A stretch of 5,580 nt of DNA from Colimorpha sp045642445 (GCA_045642445.1 JAZUIX010000241.1:1-5580); one strand, 5' to 3'; numbered from the stretch's first letter, positions 1 through 5,580 are shown. A program made the numbers and translations. The notes: generated from the letters alone by a model not told the origin.

Positions 1-854
1 CCTACGCGGACCCAGTTGCGGTTGGTGAGCAGGGGTGAACCTGTGATGCCGAAGCCGAGGTCGGTGCTGCTGGTCGTATAGGTCGTTGTGGTGCGGCGGG
101 CCAACACTCGGGGAGTGGCGGTGTAGTCAAACTCGTCCTTCACAGTGACAGTGGTGAGGTTTGTCTTGTCGAAAGTCAGGGCCAAAACATCCAAATAGAG
201 GTCGATGTAGCAGTGGGGCGAAAGTTGCCAGCTGAGGCCAGGAATGATGGATGCACCGAATGAGTGACCATCTTGTTCGATATTGTAGGTGGTATCGATG
301 GTGCTGTGCATCTCCAGGTTGGACCATTCAACATAGTCGTGTCTCAGAGGCTTGTTGGCCTTGGTGAAATAGCCGCTGAGTTCGGCAAAGAAAGCCACAT
401 CGCCAAAGTTGATGAGCTCGTAGCGGGCATACGGGGCGATAGAGTAGCTTATCTGTTGCTGAACAAACCATCCCTGAGGATTGTCGTGTTCAGGGTAGTG
501 GGCGTAAACGTCGTACTGATACTGGCTCGGGTTGTTGACAAAGAACTCATCGGGGGTCTGGCCGCCATTGGCGCGGCTCCACGAAATGCGGGCCGAGATA
601 CCGATCTGCAAACGTCCGAACTGGTAGCCGAACTTGAAACCGCCCGTAACGTTGAGCATGTTGTCCATCGTGTCGAAAACGGTGGGGATGGTATAGCTGG
701 TATCAGTCATCGTTGGGGTGAAACCGAGGAAGGTGGCATCCGCGGTGCTGCTGCCATTGGAGTAGTAACCTCCAATGTTGGCACTTACCAAAAACTGCGC
801 ATTAGCGACAGTTGTGAAAGCCAACAGGGATATAATGATAAATAATCTCTTCAT
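1..854 (-). CDS. Outer-membrane beta-barrel protein, paralogue 1 (C-terminus cut by window edge)
   Basis: Seen: an open minus-strand frame from an ATG at 852-854 to the left edge, 284 complete codons plus two bases, with no stop. Residues 1-19 form a signal peptide (basic MKR, hydrophobic core, cleavage expected after ANA before Gln20). The mature part alternates polar and hydrophobic residues as in a beta-barrel and has no internal hydrophobic helix. It shares blocks with the gene just upstream: SANIGG after the signal, IAPYARYE, GDVAFFAELSGYF, PGLSWQLSPHC, IDLYLD, and TGSPLLT followed by NWVRVG. The upstream paralogue ends five residues after NWVRVG, so only about five to seven residues and the stop should be missing. 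Its ATG lies 12 nt past the previous stop with no Shine-Dalgarno sequence, so it is probably co-transcribed. Inference: a small barrel of the broad Bacteroidota 'outer membrane beta-barrel' class. Ligand and role are unknown. Confidence 0.85.
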   Translation of the reverse strand, partial: MKRLFIIISLLAFTTVANAQFLVSANIGGYYSNGSSTADATFLGFTPTMTDTSYTIPTVFDTMDNMLNVTGGFKFGYQFGRLQIGISARISWSRANGGQTPDEFFVNNPSQYQYDVYAHYPEHDNPQGWFVQQQISYSIAPYARYELINFGDVAFFAELSGYFTKANKPLRHDYVEWSNLEMHSTIDTTYNIEQDGHSFGASIIPGLSWQLSPHCYIDLYLDVLALTFDKTNLTTVTVKDEFDYTATPRVLARRTTTTYTTSSTDLGFGITGSPLLTNRNWVRV

Positions 855-866
855 GATTCAGAAGGC

Positions 867-1715
867 TTAGAAGGTGAAGTTAAAACCAACGCGAACCCAG
901 TTGTTCTGACCCAGTTGAGTCAGCAGGGGCGAACCTGTGATGGCTCCGCCGAAAGAGGTCTCTTTCGTGGTCGAAGTGGTGGCAGTGGTCTCGGTGAGGA
1001 GGATGGTTTCGCCGCTGATACTGGCCATGCGGAATGAATACGAGTTGTCCAAACGAATGGTGGTAGTGGAGGTGTAGGCCAATGACAGGAAGTCGAGGTA
1101 CAGGTCGATGCCGCAATGTTTGCTGAGCTGCCAGCTGAGGCCGGGAACGACGCGGACACCGATGCTGGTGGAATTCATTGGGCGCACAAAGGTGGAGTCC
1201 ATAGACAAGGTGAAGGCGCTCATGAGGTTGATATTGTCAATGTGGGCCGATATGGTCGGGTCCATCGTCATGTTGAAAAAACCATTCAACTCGGCAAAGA
1301 GCGAAACATCGCCCGCCTGAATCACATCGTAGCGCACATACGGGGCGATGGTGATGGAGCTGCCCTTGGTGGACATGTGGCCCATGGTTGTCATGCCAGG
1401 GATTTGGTCAGCGGGGTACGGGATGATGGTCTTATCGAGCGTTTCGGTCTCAATCGAATAGGTATTGTAGCTTCCTGCAAGGCCGAACTGCCATCTGCCC
1501 ATTTTGTAACCAACTTTCACACCGCCGGAGAACGAAGAGGTCTTGTCCAGCGGGACATCTTTGGTAAATGACGAATCGCCCACCACGCTGATTCGTGTGA
1601 CGATATTGGTGTTTCCAGAACTCATGCTTCCGCCAATGTTGGCACTAATTACAAGCTGTGCGTTGGCGGTAAAGGCAAATGCTACCAAAGCCAAGGAGAA
1701 AAGTATCTTTTTCAT
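867..1715 (-). CDS. Outer-membrane beta-barrel protein, paralogue 2
   Basis: Seen: 282 residues with a clear signal peptide (MKK, hydrophobic core, cleavage expected after TANA before Gln20). The mature chain is rich in Ser, Thr and Gly with amphipathic strands, for example VKVGYKMGRWQFGLAGSY (about residues 67-84), ITIAPYVRYDV and VRVVPGLSWQL. It ends NWVRVGFNFTF, a final strand with a terminal Phe, as expected of barrels recognised by the BAM machinery. The length is typical of small porin-like barrels. A Thr-rich stretch near residues 240-252 probably forms a surface loop. It is first in a two-gene unit, with its paralogue starting 12 nt downstream, and has its own promoter about 75 nt upstream and an A-rich leader. 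Known: such proteins are common in Bacteroidota and mostly unassigned. Inference: outer-membrane location is likely; function is unknown. A periplasm-facing or adhesin-like role cannot be excluded. Confidence 0.88.
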   Translation of the reverse strand: MKKILFSLALVAFAFTANAQLVISANIGGSMSSGNTNIVTRISVVGDSSFTKDVPLDKTSSFSGGVKVGYKMGRWQFGLAGSYNTYSIETETLDKTIIPYPADQIPGMTTMGHMSTKGSSITIAPYVRYDVIQAGDVSLFAELNGFFNMTMDPTISAHIDNINLMSAFTLSMDSTFVRPMNSTSIGVRVVPGLSWQLSKHCGIDLYLDFLSLAYTSTTTIRLDNSYSFRMASISGETILLTETTATTSTTKETSFGGAITGSPLLTQLGQNNWVRVGFNFTF

Positions 1716-1755
1716 TTATAGTATGTTGTTGTTTCTGTTTATAATGTTTCTATAG

Positions 1756-1789
1756 GTTCAATGCCTGTGCTTTTGGCAAAGGTTTGAAC
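1756..1789 (-). promoter_or_regulatory. 5' leader hairpin of the barrel-pair transcript
   Basis: The transcript strand can form a lower stem of six pairs (GTTCAA at 1784-1789 with TTGAAC at 1756-1761) and an upper stem of four pairs (TGCC at 1775-1778 with GGCA at 1762-1765). A 5-nt bulge (1779-1783) sits on the 5' side and the loop has 9 nt. It begins at or within a few bases of the predicted transcription start, where a hairpin could protect the mRNA 5' end. The role is inferred; the pairing is directly readable but modest in strength. Confidence 0.4.
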
Positions 1790-1790
1790 A

Positions 1791-1812
1791 TGCAAAAATA
1801 CAACTTTTTTTT
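1791..1812 (-). promoter_or_regulatory. Bacteroidota-type promoter of the barrel pair
   Basis: On the minus strand, an A-run of eight followed by GTTG leads into TATTTTTG (1793-1800), a full match to the Bacteroidota -7 consensus TAnnTTTG. No clean -33 TTTG/TTG was found at the usual spacing, so the call rests on the -7 element, the A-tract and position. Transcription would start near 1786-1789, giving a leader of about 72 nt before the ATG at 1715. The first 20 plus-strand bases match the promoter ahead of the B12 riboswitch at 19 of 20 positions. Confidence 0.65.
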
Positions 1813-1936
1813 GAATTACCTATAATTTTGTATCTATTTTTTATTATACACGTGCAAAAGATGTTTTTCTTTATGATCTTCAATGGTCAATATACACCTC
1901 TCGACCCTTGGCACTTTGATATGTTCTTTATTGTCT

Positions 1937-3004
1937 TCAGAAGACGACTTTGGAGGCATAGAAACATGCTTCGGCGTGCCATAGCTCTTTTCCGCTGGGG
2001 GCAAAGCAGTAGAGGTCGCCGTTCATGCCGTAGGCGCTGTTGCAAATGTAGATATTGCCTGTCGATGGGTCGATATTGATGCCGTAGGCGTTGCTGAGGG
2101 TGTTGCTGTGGCTTTCGAGTATCGGACTGCATGATAAGGTGTTGATGTCCATTTTGTAGAAACTGGTTGTGGTATTCCAGTTTTCATCGTATGCTGTAGC
2201 ATAGAGGTAGGTGTAGCCGTTGCAGACATCAAAATTGGTGGCGTTGATGGGGAGCGTTTCCTGGTTGTCGTTGCTGAGGTCGAGAACGATGGCTTGGGCG
2301 GGATTGGCACCATAATCGCCCGAGCAAGCTACGATGCAGCGATGGCTGTCCAAGGCTTTGATTTTGCCAGGATTGGTGCCGACTTGTATTTTACGGCTCT
2401 CGGTAAATGATGCGATGTCGACCACCGAAAGGGTGTTGTCGTAGACGGATTGACCATCGTTGTCGTATTGCCAGCAGTTGCAAACCACTATATCGTTGCC
2501 GAGGATGCAGAGTTGTTCGGGCTGCATACCGCTGAGGCGGCAGGTGGCCTCGATGCTGAGTGATGCGGTGTCGATGCGAACAATGCTTTTGTCGTAGCAG
2601 GAGACGTATACCTTTCCATCGTGAGCCGCCAGGTATCGAGGGCCGCGGTTGCCCATATCGATTTGTTTGATGCTCTTGCCTGTGATGGGGTCAATAACTT
2701 CGAGTTTCCCCGATTGGTAGACGGTGGCATACAGTTTGTTGCCATAATGAATCAGATCTTGTGCCACATCGCCGAGGCCTCTCCCGTTTTGTGATGAGAA
2801 CCAATTGGTTCGAAGAGTTCCTTCGGCGAGGTTTACCAAACTGATTTCTGCATCGTTGCCACCCCAGTTGCCTTCATTGAGCAGGAAGGCTGTGGAGGAA
2901 GGATTTGCAGGGGGATTGGTGGGTTCGTTGGTAGTCGGTTCTTTTTTGCAACCGCTAAAAATGAGCATGGTACATGCTGCCAAAATAATTATTTGCCTTT
3001 TCAT
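1937..3004 (-). CDS. btuG: BtuG-like surface lipoprotein with YncE/DUF5074-type beta-propeller; probable cobalamin-binding partner of the receptor
   Basis: Seen: 355 residues. The N-terminus MKRQ, a hydrophobic stretch and the lipobox IFSGC give a lipid-modified Cys19, followed by KKE and a Pro/Thr/Asn-rich linker to about residue 36. Next is FLLNEGNWGGNDAEISLVN, typical of the first strand of this propeller family. Repeated blade motifs follow, such as KLYATVYQSGKLEVIDPITG, KVYVSCYDKSIVRIDTAS, TLSVVDIASF and GNIYICNSAYG. Known: in Bacteroides thetaiotaomicron, BtuG is a surface seven-bladed propeller lipoprotein that binds cobalamin very tightly and pairs with the BtuB receptor. Context agrees: the gene starts 12 nt after the BtuB-like stop, downstream of a B12 riboswitch. 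No Shine-Dalgarno sequence is visible. Odd: twelve cysteines after the lipidated one. The symbol is inferred from fold and context; a general YncE-like lipoprotein is the alternative. Confidence 0.82.
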   Translation of the reverse strand: MKRQIIILAACTMLIFSGCKKEPTTNEPTNPPANPSSTAFLLNEGNWGGNDAEISLVNLAEGTLRTNWFSSQNGRGLGDVAQDLIHYGNKLYATVYQSGKLEVIDPITGKSIKQIDMGNRGPRYLAAHDGKVYVSCYDKSIVRIDTASLSIEATCRLSGMQPEQLCILGNDIVVCNCWQYDNDGQSVYDNTLSVVDIASFTESRKIQVGTNPGKIKALDSHRCIVACSGDYGANPAQAIVLDLSNDNQETLPINATNFDVCNGYTYLYATAYDENWNTTTSFYKMDINTLSCSPILESHSNTLSNAYGINIDPSTGNIYICNSAYGMNGDLYCFAPSGKELWHAEACFYASKVVF

Positions 3005-3016
3005 ATTGGTGTGAAT

Positions 3017-5053
3017 TTATAATTTGCAAGTGAGTGAAATTCGGTAGTTGCGACCCATCATGGGGTAGTTGCGCACTACTTCGTATTGCACATCGAAGAT
3101 GTTGAATACTTGTGCTTTCAACTCCAAGGTGCAATGCTTGAGGTCGAATGCTCGACCGAGGGAGAGGTTTTGGTCGACATAACCATTCAGTCGGTTAGTG
3201 GGGGTGTTCTGCTGTATGGAGTAGCGTCCGCCCACAAGCATCACCGTGTAATCTATGTCGACCCACGGGGTGGAGGCGGAGAGGGCTATATTGCCGCTGT
3301 GGCGAGGTGTGTAGGGTATCTGGTGCCCATAGGTTTTGCTGGCAGGGTCGGTGCAATCGACGGCCCTCTGAAAACTATATCCCACACAGAGACGGAGGTT
3401 GAAATGCTTTGGAAGGGTGTTGTAGAGGCTCCCTTCGCCACGAATGTCGAGGCCGATGATTTCCACTTGGCCGAGGTTGGCCATCGACCAGAGGAACATG
3501 TTTTGAGTGGGGACGGCAATGATTTTGTCGCTCACGCGGTTATAGTACAGGTCGGCTGTGGCGTTGAGGTGGGCTTGGAGGGTTTCGTTTAGTGCGAAAG
3601 AGTGGCCGTGGTAACTCACGCCGAGGTTGTTCTGCAGCGCTTTTTCGGGTTGAAGACTCCTCCCGACGGTGAAATAGTACAGCTCGTTAAAGTTGGGCAC
3701 ACGATATGTCTCTTTGAAAAAGTATCGCAGGGTCAGCACATTGCGTGTCCACGAGATGCCCGCGTAGGGCGAAAGACGGGTGTAAGGCTTTGAGGTGAGG
3801 GAGGCTTCATAGTCGCGAATAAAGGTGCCCAAAAGATGAGCGTCGAGGTCTAAACCATTGAGCCACTCAATATTCTGTGGGCGATATTTTGCGGCCAGCA
3901 CACCCAAAGCGGCGAAACGCTGCACCTCGTTGTGCTGGTTGAGGTTGCTGAGAAGTTGGCTCAAGGCTTCGTCGGCTGAGAACGAGAGGGTAAGTTGGTC
4001 ATCGTTGTGGGTTGTTCCGCTATGAAAACGCACAGCTTGAGAGAGATAGCCCTCGCGTTGCTGATATTCGTTGTGAAGGACGCCTGTGGGGGTTCGTGCC
4101 GAGGTGTCCTCGTATATGTCGTTCGAAATCTGGTATTTGCCCAATAATTGCATATCCCAGTGATTGCCTTGGCGTTTGTAGCGTGCTTGGGCGAAGAAGA
4201 GTTGCTCCTCGCTGTGCTCGGAGGCCTTGGCCGAATAAAATATCACGGGTCCTGGCAGGGCGTGGTAGCCGCTCATGAAGTGCGATTTCACATGCAGAAG
4301 GCTGCGGTGGTCGATTTGGTAGAAGAAGTTCATATCGGCCGTACCCAGCCACATCTGCGAGTTCCGGCGTCTCTCGAGCGAGGTGCTGTCAGAATGGCTG
4401 GCCGTATAATATAATGTAAAGGGGTAATCCCCGTTGCAGCGGGTGTAGTTGCCAAAGAAAGTAATCGAGGCTTTTCGCCCGAGGCGTTGCTCGTAGTTGA
4501 GGGTGGGGGCGAGGTAGCCGAAAGAGCCCCCCTCGGCACGGAGTTCGAGGTTCAGCGGGAGGACGTCGAACTCGGGTTGGCGAGTCTCCATATTGATGAT
4601 GCTTCCTGCAGCGAGGGCTCGGGCCGATTGCAAAGTGTTGCTATGCTGTCCGTTGGCCATGGTGACGTAGGCCGAGTTGCCCAAAGAGTAACGTCCGAGG
4701 TCTACCTGTCCGTTTTGGCAGTCGCTCACAGCCACCCCGTCGATAGTCAGGGTGCTGAATTGGCTTCCCAAACCTCGCACCGAGACGGTCTTGATACCCC
4801 CTATGCCTCCATAGTCCTTGAGGGTGATGCCGCTCATAGTGCGCACGGCATCACTTAGTTGCGGATGATCTTTGGCCACCACGACCTGTGTGGGGTTCTG
4901 CACAAATTTGACATCGGGAGGGGTGTTTTTGTCTTGGATGCTCACCTCGGGCAGGTTGACAGCACGATGCGAAGTGTCGTCTTGGGCTTTGCCTTTGGGC
5001 GAAACCAGCAACAAACAAACTGATATAAGGACAATTAGTCTTTTTTGTTTCAT
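3017..5053 (-). CDS. btuB: BtuB-like TonB-dependent vitamin B12 receptor
   Basis: Seen: 678 residues. The signal peptide has basic MKQKR, a hydrophobic core and cleavage expected after GKA before Gln24. LPEVSI (34-39) is a plausible TonB box. A plug domain spans about 50-160 and includes LSDAVRTMSGITLKDYGG, VSVRGLG (90-96) and TLTIDGVAVSD. The remaining roughly 500 residues fit a 22-strand barrel and end with the classic receptor pattern FNIFDVQYEVV...PMMGRNYRISL. Known: BtuB-type receptors import cobalamin across the outer membrane using TonB-ExbBD energy. E. coli BtuB is about 614 residues; Bacteroidota versions are commonly longer. The B12 riboswitch in the leader and the BtuG-like gene 12 nt downstream point to cobalamin rather than iron chelates. 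Odd: the last residue is Leu, not the usual Phe or other aromatic. Start chosen at 5051-5053, just after the leader hairpin; the signal peptide begins there. Confidence 0.9.
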   Translation of the reverse strand: MKQKRLIVLISVCLLLVSPKGKAQDDTSHRAVNLPEVSIQDKNTPPDVKFVQNPTQVVVAKDHPQLSDAVRTMSGITLKDYGGIGGIKTVSVRGLGSQFSTLTIDGVAVSDCQNGQVDLGRYSLGNSAYVTMANGQHSNTLQSARALAAGSIINMETRQPEFDVLPLNLELRAEGGSFGYLAPTLNYEQRLGRKASITFFGNYTRCNGDYPFTLYYTASHSDSTSLERRRNSQMWLGTADMNFFYQIDHRSLLHVKSHFMSGYHALPGPVIFYSAKASEHSEEQLFFAQARYKRQGNHWDMQLLGKYQISNDIYEDTSARTPTGVLHNEYQQREGYLSQAVRFHSGTTHNDDQLTLSFSADEALSQLLSNLNQHNEVQRFAALGVLAAKYRPQNIEWLNGLDLDAHLLGTFIRDYEASLTSKPYTRLSPYAGISWTRNVLTLRYFFKETYRVPNFNELYYFTVGRSLQPEKALQNNLGVSYHGHSFALNETLQAHLNATADLYYNRVSDKIIAVPTQNMFLWSMANLGQVEIIGLDIRGEGSLYNTLPKHFNLRLCVGYSFQRAVDCTDPASKTYGHQIPYTPRHSGNIALSASTPWVDIDYTVMLVGGRYSIQQNTPTNRLNGYVDQNLSLGRAFDLKHCTLELKAQVFNIFDVQYEVVRNYPMMGRNYRISLTCKL

Positions 5054-5054
5054 A

Positions 5055-5088
5055 AATTTACTTCCCTTTCCTCGAGGGCGGTTAAATT
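5055..5088 (-). promoter_or_regulatory. Likely riboswitch expression platform: hairpin abutting the btuB start codon
   Basis: On the transcript, AATTTA (5083-5088) can pair with TAAATT (5055-5060), and inside it CCCT (5075-5078) with AGGG (5064-5067), leaving a loop CGAGGAA. The purine-rich AAAGGGAAG, the only Shine-Dalgarno-like stretch here, lies in this structure, and the ATG follows one base after it. No T-run follows, so the arrangement fits control of translation initiation rather than a terminator. The pairing is read from sequence; the regulatory role and its coupling to the aptamer are inferred. Confidence 0.5.
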
Positions 5089-5089
5089 A

Positions 5090-5257
5090 CGGTTTGGCAG
5101 GTCTTCTGACTTTGCCTCTCGGGGTCTTCGCCTTCCCATGTTGCTGTGGCGCAGCACAGTGGCTAATTTGAGACCTCGATGGTCGAGGCTTACAGCAGCG
5201 GGACTGTCCCAGAATCGCACTGGGTTCCCTTTTGACACCTTCGTGGTGACCAAATCG
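5090..5257 (-). ncRNA. Cobalamin (vitamin B12) riboswitch aptamer
   Basis: Read 5' to 3' on the minus strand, the conserved cobalamin aptamer blocks occur in the expected order. These are the closing P1 strand (5250-5257), the P2 hairpin CACC/GGTG, GGGAACCCAGTG (5218-5229), CCGCTGCTGTAAGC (5188-5201), a peripheral hairpin CCTCGA/TCGAGG (5174-5188), AGCCACTG (5157-5164), ATGGGAAGGC (5130-5139) and the B12 box (5095-5112). P1 closes with 5090-5097, with one A-C mismatch. The B12 box departs from consensus only at a weakly conserved position (A for G in AGTCAGAAGACC). Known: this RNA binds cobalamins and lowers expression of B12 uptake genes. It ends 37 nt before the btuB start, and its 5' end lies within about 5-10 nt of the -7 element, so the transcript begins with the aptamer. 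Ligand preference (adenosyl- or methyl/hydroxo-cobalamin) cannot be settled here. Confidence 0.95.
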
Positions 5258-5259
5258 GC

Positions 5260-5279
5260 TGCAAAATTACAACTTTTTT
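5260..5279 (-). promoter_or_regulatory. Bacteroidota-type promoter of the riboswitch-btuB-btuG unit
   Basis: The minus strand carries an A-run, GTTG, then TAATTTTG (5262-5269), a full match to the Bacteroidota -7 consensus TAnnTTTG. There is no clear TTTG at -33; a TTTCTT lies near that spacing. The predicted start falls at about 5255-5258, exactly at the 5' strand of riboswitch helix P1, which supports the call. Confidence 0.7.
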
Positions 5280-5580
5280 CTGACATGTAAGAAAAAATCT
5301 TTTCTCTTGTTCTGGAAAACCCTACACCCTCAGGCCCCAAAGGTGTGTTCGCATTAGAAAAATACAAGGCAATAGCCCCATCCCTATAAATATCCCTATA
5401 TTCAAACCCCTTTCCGCCCTCACAACTCCACCCGCGAATAGTGTTAAGGTGGGTTCTATAAATTCAACGTATGAAGATAATGAAAAATAAAATACTTTTC
5501 TGCGATTTCGGGCGTTTTCCGGCATCTTGCTGTTTATCACTCGGTCACGTAGCCCGCTACGCTTCCTCGTTCTGCACAGC
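5280..5580. other. Upstream non-coding region, no convincing gene
   Basis: This 300-bp stretch upstream of the btuB promoter has no gene I can support. One frame on each strand is open to the right edge: minus strand from 5580 to a stop at 5322-5324, and plus strand from an ATG at 5471. Neither shows a domain, a signal peptide or a convincing promoter. A tandem copy of ATCCCTATA occurs at 5380-5388 and 5392-5400. A 14-bp palindrome-like hairpin (six pairs, CGTAGC/GCTACG) lies at 5548-5561. The stretch could be an intergenic repeat or the trailing region of a gene beyond the edge. Confidence 0.5.
5548..5561. repeat. Short GC-rich inverted repeat near the right edge
   Basis: CGTAGC and GCTACG flank two bases (CC). 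With such a short loop the innermost pair would probably open, leaving a five-pair hairpin. It stands out against the AT-rich surroundings. No T-run follows on either strand, so it is not a standard intrinsic terminator. It may belong to a larger repeated element cut by the window edge. Confidence 0.4.

Larger units (their letters stand above)
1716..1936. other. AT-rich intergenic spacer between the btuB/btuG-like unit and the barrel pair
   Basis: This 221-bp stretch contains no credible coding sequence. Its right part receives the 3' end of the lipoprotein transcript; I found no strong GC hairpin followed by a T-run there, so the terminator is either weak, factor-dependent or absent. Its left part holds the minus-strand promoter and leader of the barrel pair. 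The base composition is much more AT-rich than the flanking genes. Confidence 0.7.

Noticed and set aside
264..845. Plus-strand open frame of 193 codons
   Set aside because: It lies wholly antisense to the partial barrel gene, whose minus-strand frame has a signal peptide and matches its paralogue. The plus-strand translation shows no domain.
1116..1571. Plus-strand open frame of 151 codons
   Set aside because: Antisense to the second barrel gene, with His/Gly/Arg-rich composition typical of a complementary-strand shadow.
1823..1830. Plus-strand TAATTTTG, a match to the -7 consensus
   Set aside because: No TTTG/TTG at the right distance upstream and no plus-strand gene downstream. AT-rich sequence gives such matches by chance.
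1933..1945. Palindrome GTCTTC/GAAGAC across the lipoprotein stop codon, considered as a terminator
   Set aside because: Only one base separates the arms, so a six-pair hairpin cannot form, and no T-run follows on the transcript.
3086..3592. Plus-strand open frame of 168 codons
   Set aside because: Antisense to the receptor barrel, with no recognisable domain or start signal.
4020..4352. Minus-strand frame of 110 codons within btuB
   Set aside because: Out-of-frame shadow inside the receptor gene. The receptor frame is supported by plug and C-terminal motifs on both sides.
5050..5367. Minus-strand open frame of 105 codons upstream of btuB
   Set aside because: Most of it is the translated cobalamin riboswitch. 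Its peptide carries the NPVRFWDSPAAVS stretch produced by reading aptamer core sequence, so it is not a protein.
5380..5400. Two copies of ATCCCTATA 12 bp apart, considered as an operator
   Set aside because: They lie over 100 bp upstream of the predicted btuB start, and nothing else marks a binding site. Noted only as a short tandem repeat.

Overview
The window reads as Bacteroidota, most likely Bacteroidales, of gut or similar anaerobic origin. The grounds are: -7 elements of the Bacteroidota type (TAnnTTTG) in front of both transcription units; no Shine-Dalgarno sequence before most starts; short A-rich leaders; Bacteroidota-style outer-membrane proteins; and a lipoprotein partner of a TonB-dependent receptor of the BtuG kind. 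Every supported gene lies on the minus strand, so transcription runs from high to low coordinates.

Reading in the direction of transcription: positions 5580-5280 hold no convincing gene. An AT-rich promoter (5260-5279) follows, then a cobalamin (vitamin B12) riboswitch aptamer (5090-5257), then a hairpin just in front of the start codon (5055-5088) that is the likely expression platform. Next is a two-gene unit. The first gene is a BtuB-like TonB-dependent cobalamin receptor (5053-3017). After a 12-nt gap comes a surface lipoprotein with a YncE/DUF5074-type beta-propeller, resembling BtuG (3004-1937). Together they form a B12 capture and outer-membrane import module: the lipoprotein should bind cobalamin at the surface and hand it to the receptor, while the riboswitch shuts expression down when B12 is plentiful.

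A 221-bp AT-rich spacer (1716-1936) carries a second promoter, nearly identical to the first, and a leader hairpin. It drives a second unit of two paralogous secreted proteins predicted to be small outer-membrane beta-barrels (1715-867 and 854-1), again separated by 12 nt. The last one runs off the left edge and probably lacks only a few residues. Its reading frame is open to the window edge. The function of this pair is unknown; nothing in the sequence ties it to B12 apart from its position.

No tRNA, rRNA, CRISPR array, transposase or phage gene was seen. The window is mainly a known type of system (riboswitch-btuB-btuG). The less-explained parts are the tandem barrel pair, the cysteine-rich propeller, the shared promoter sequence, and the right-edge segment, which is open in a frame on each strand and may be a repeated lineage-specific element.
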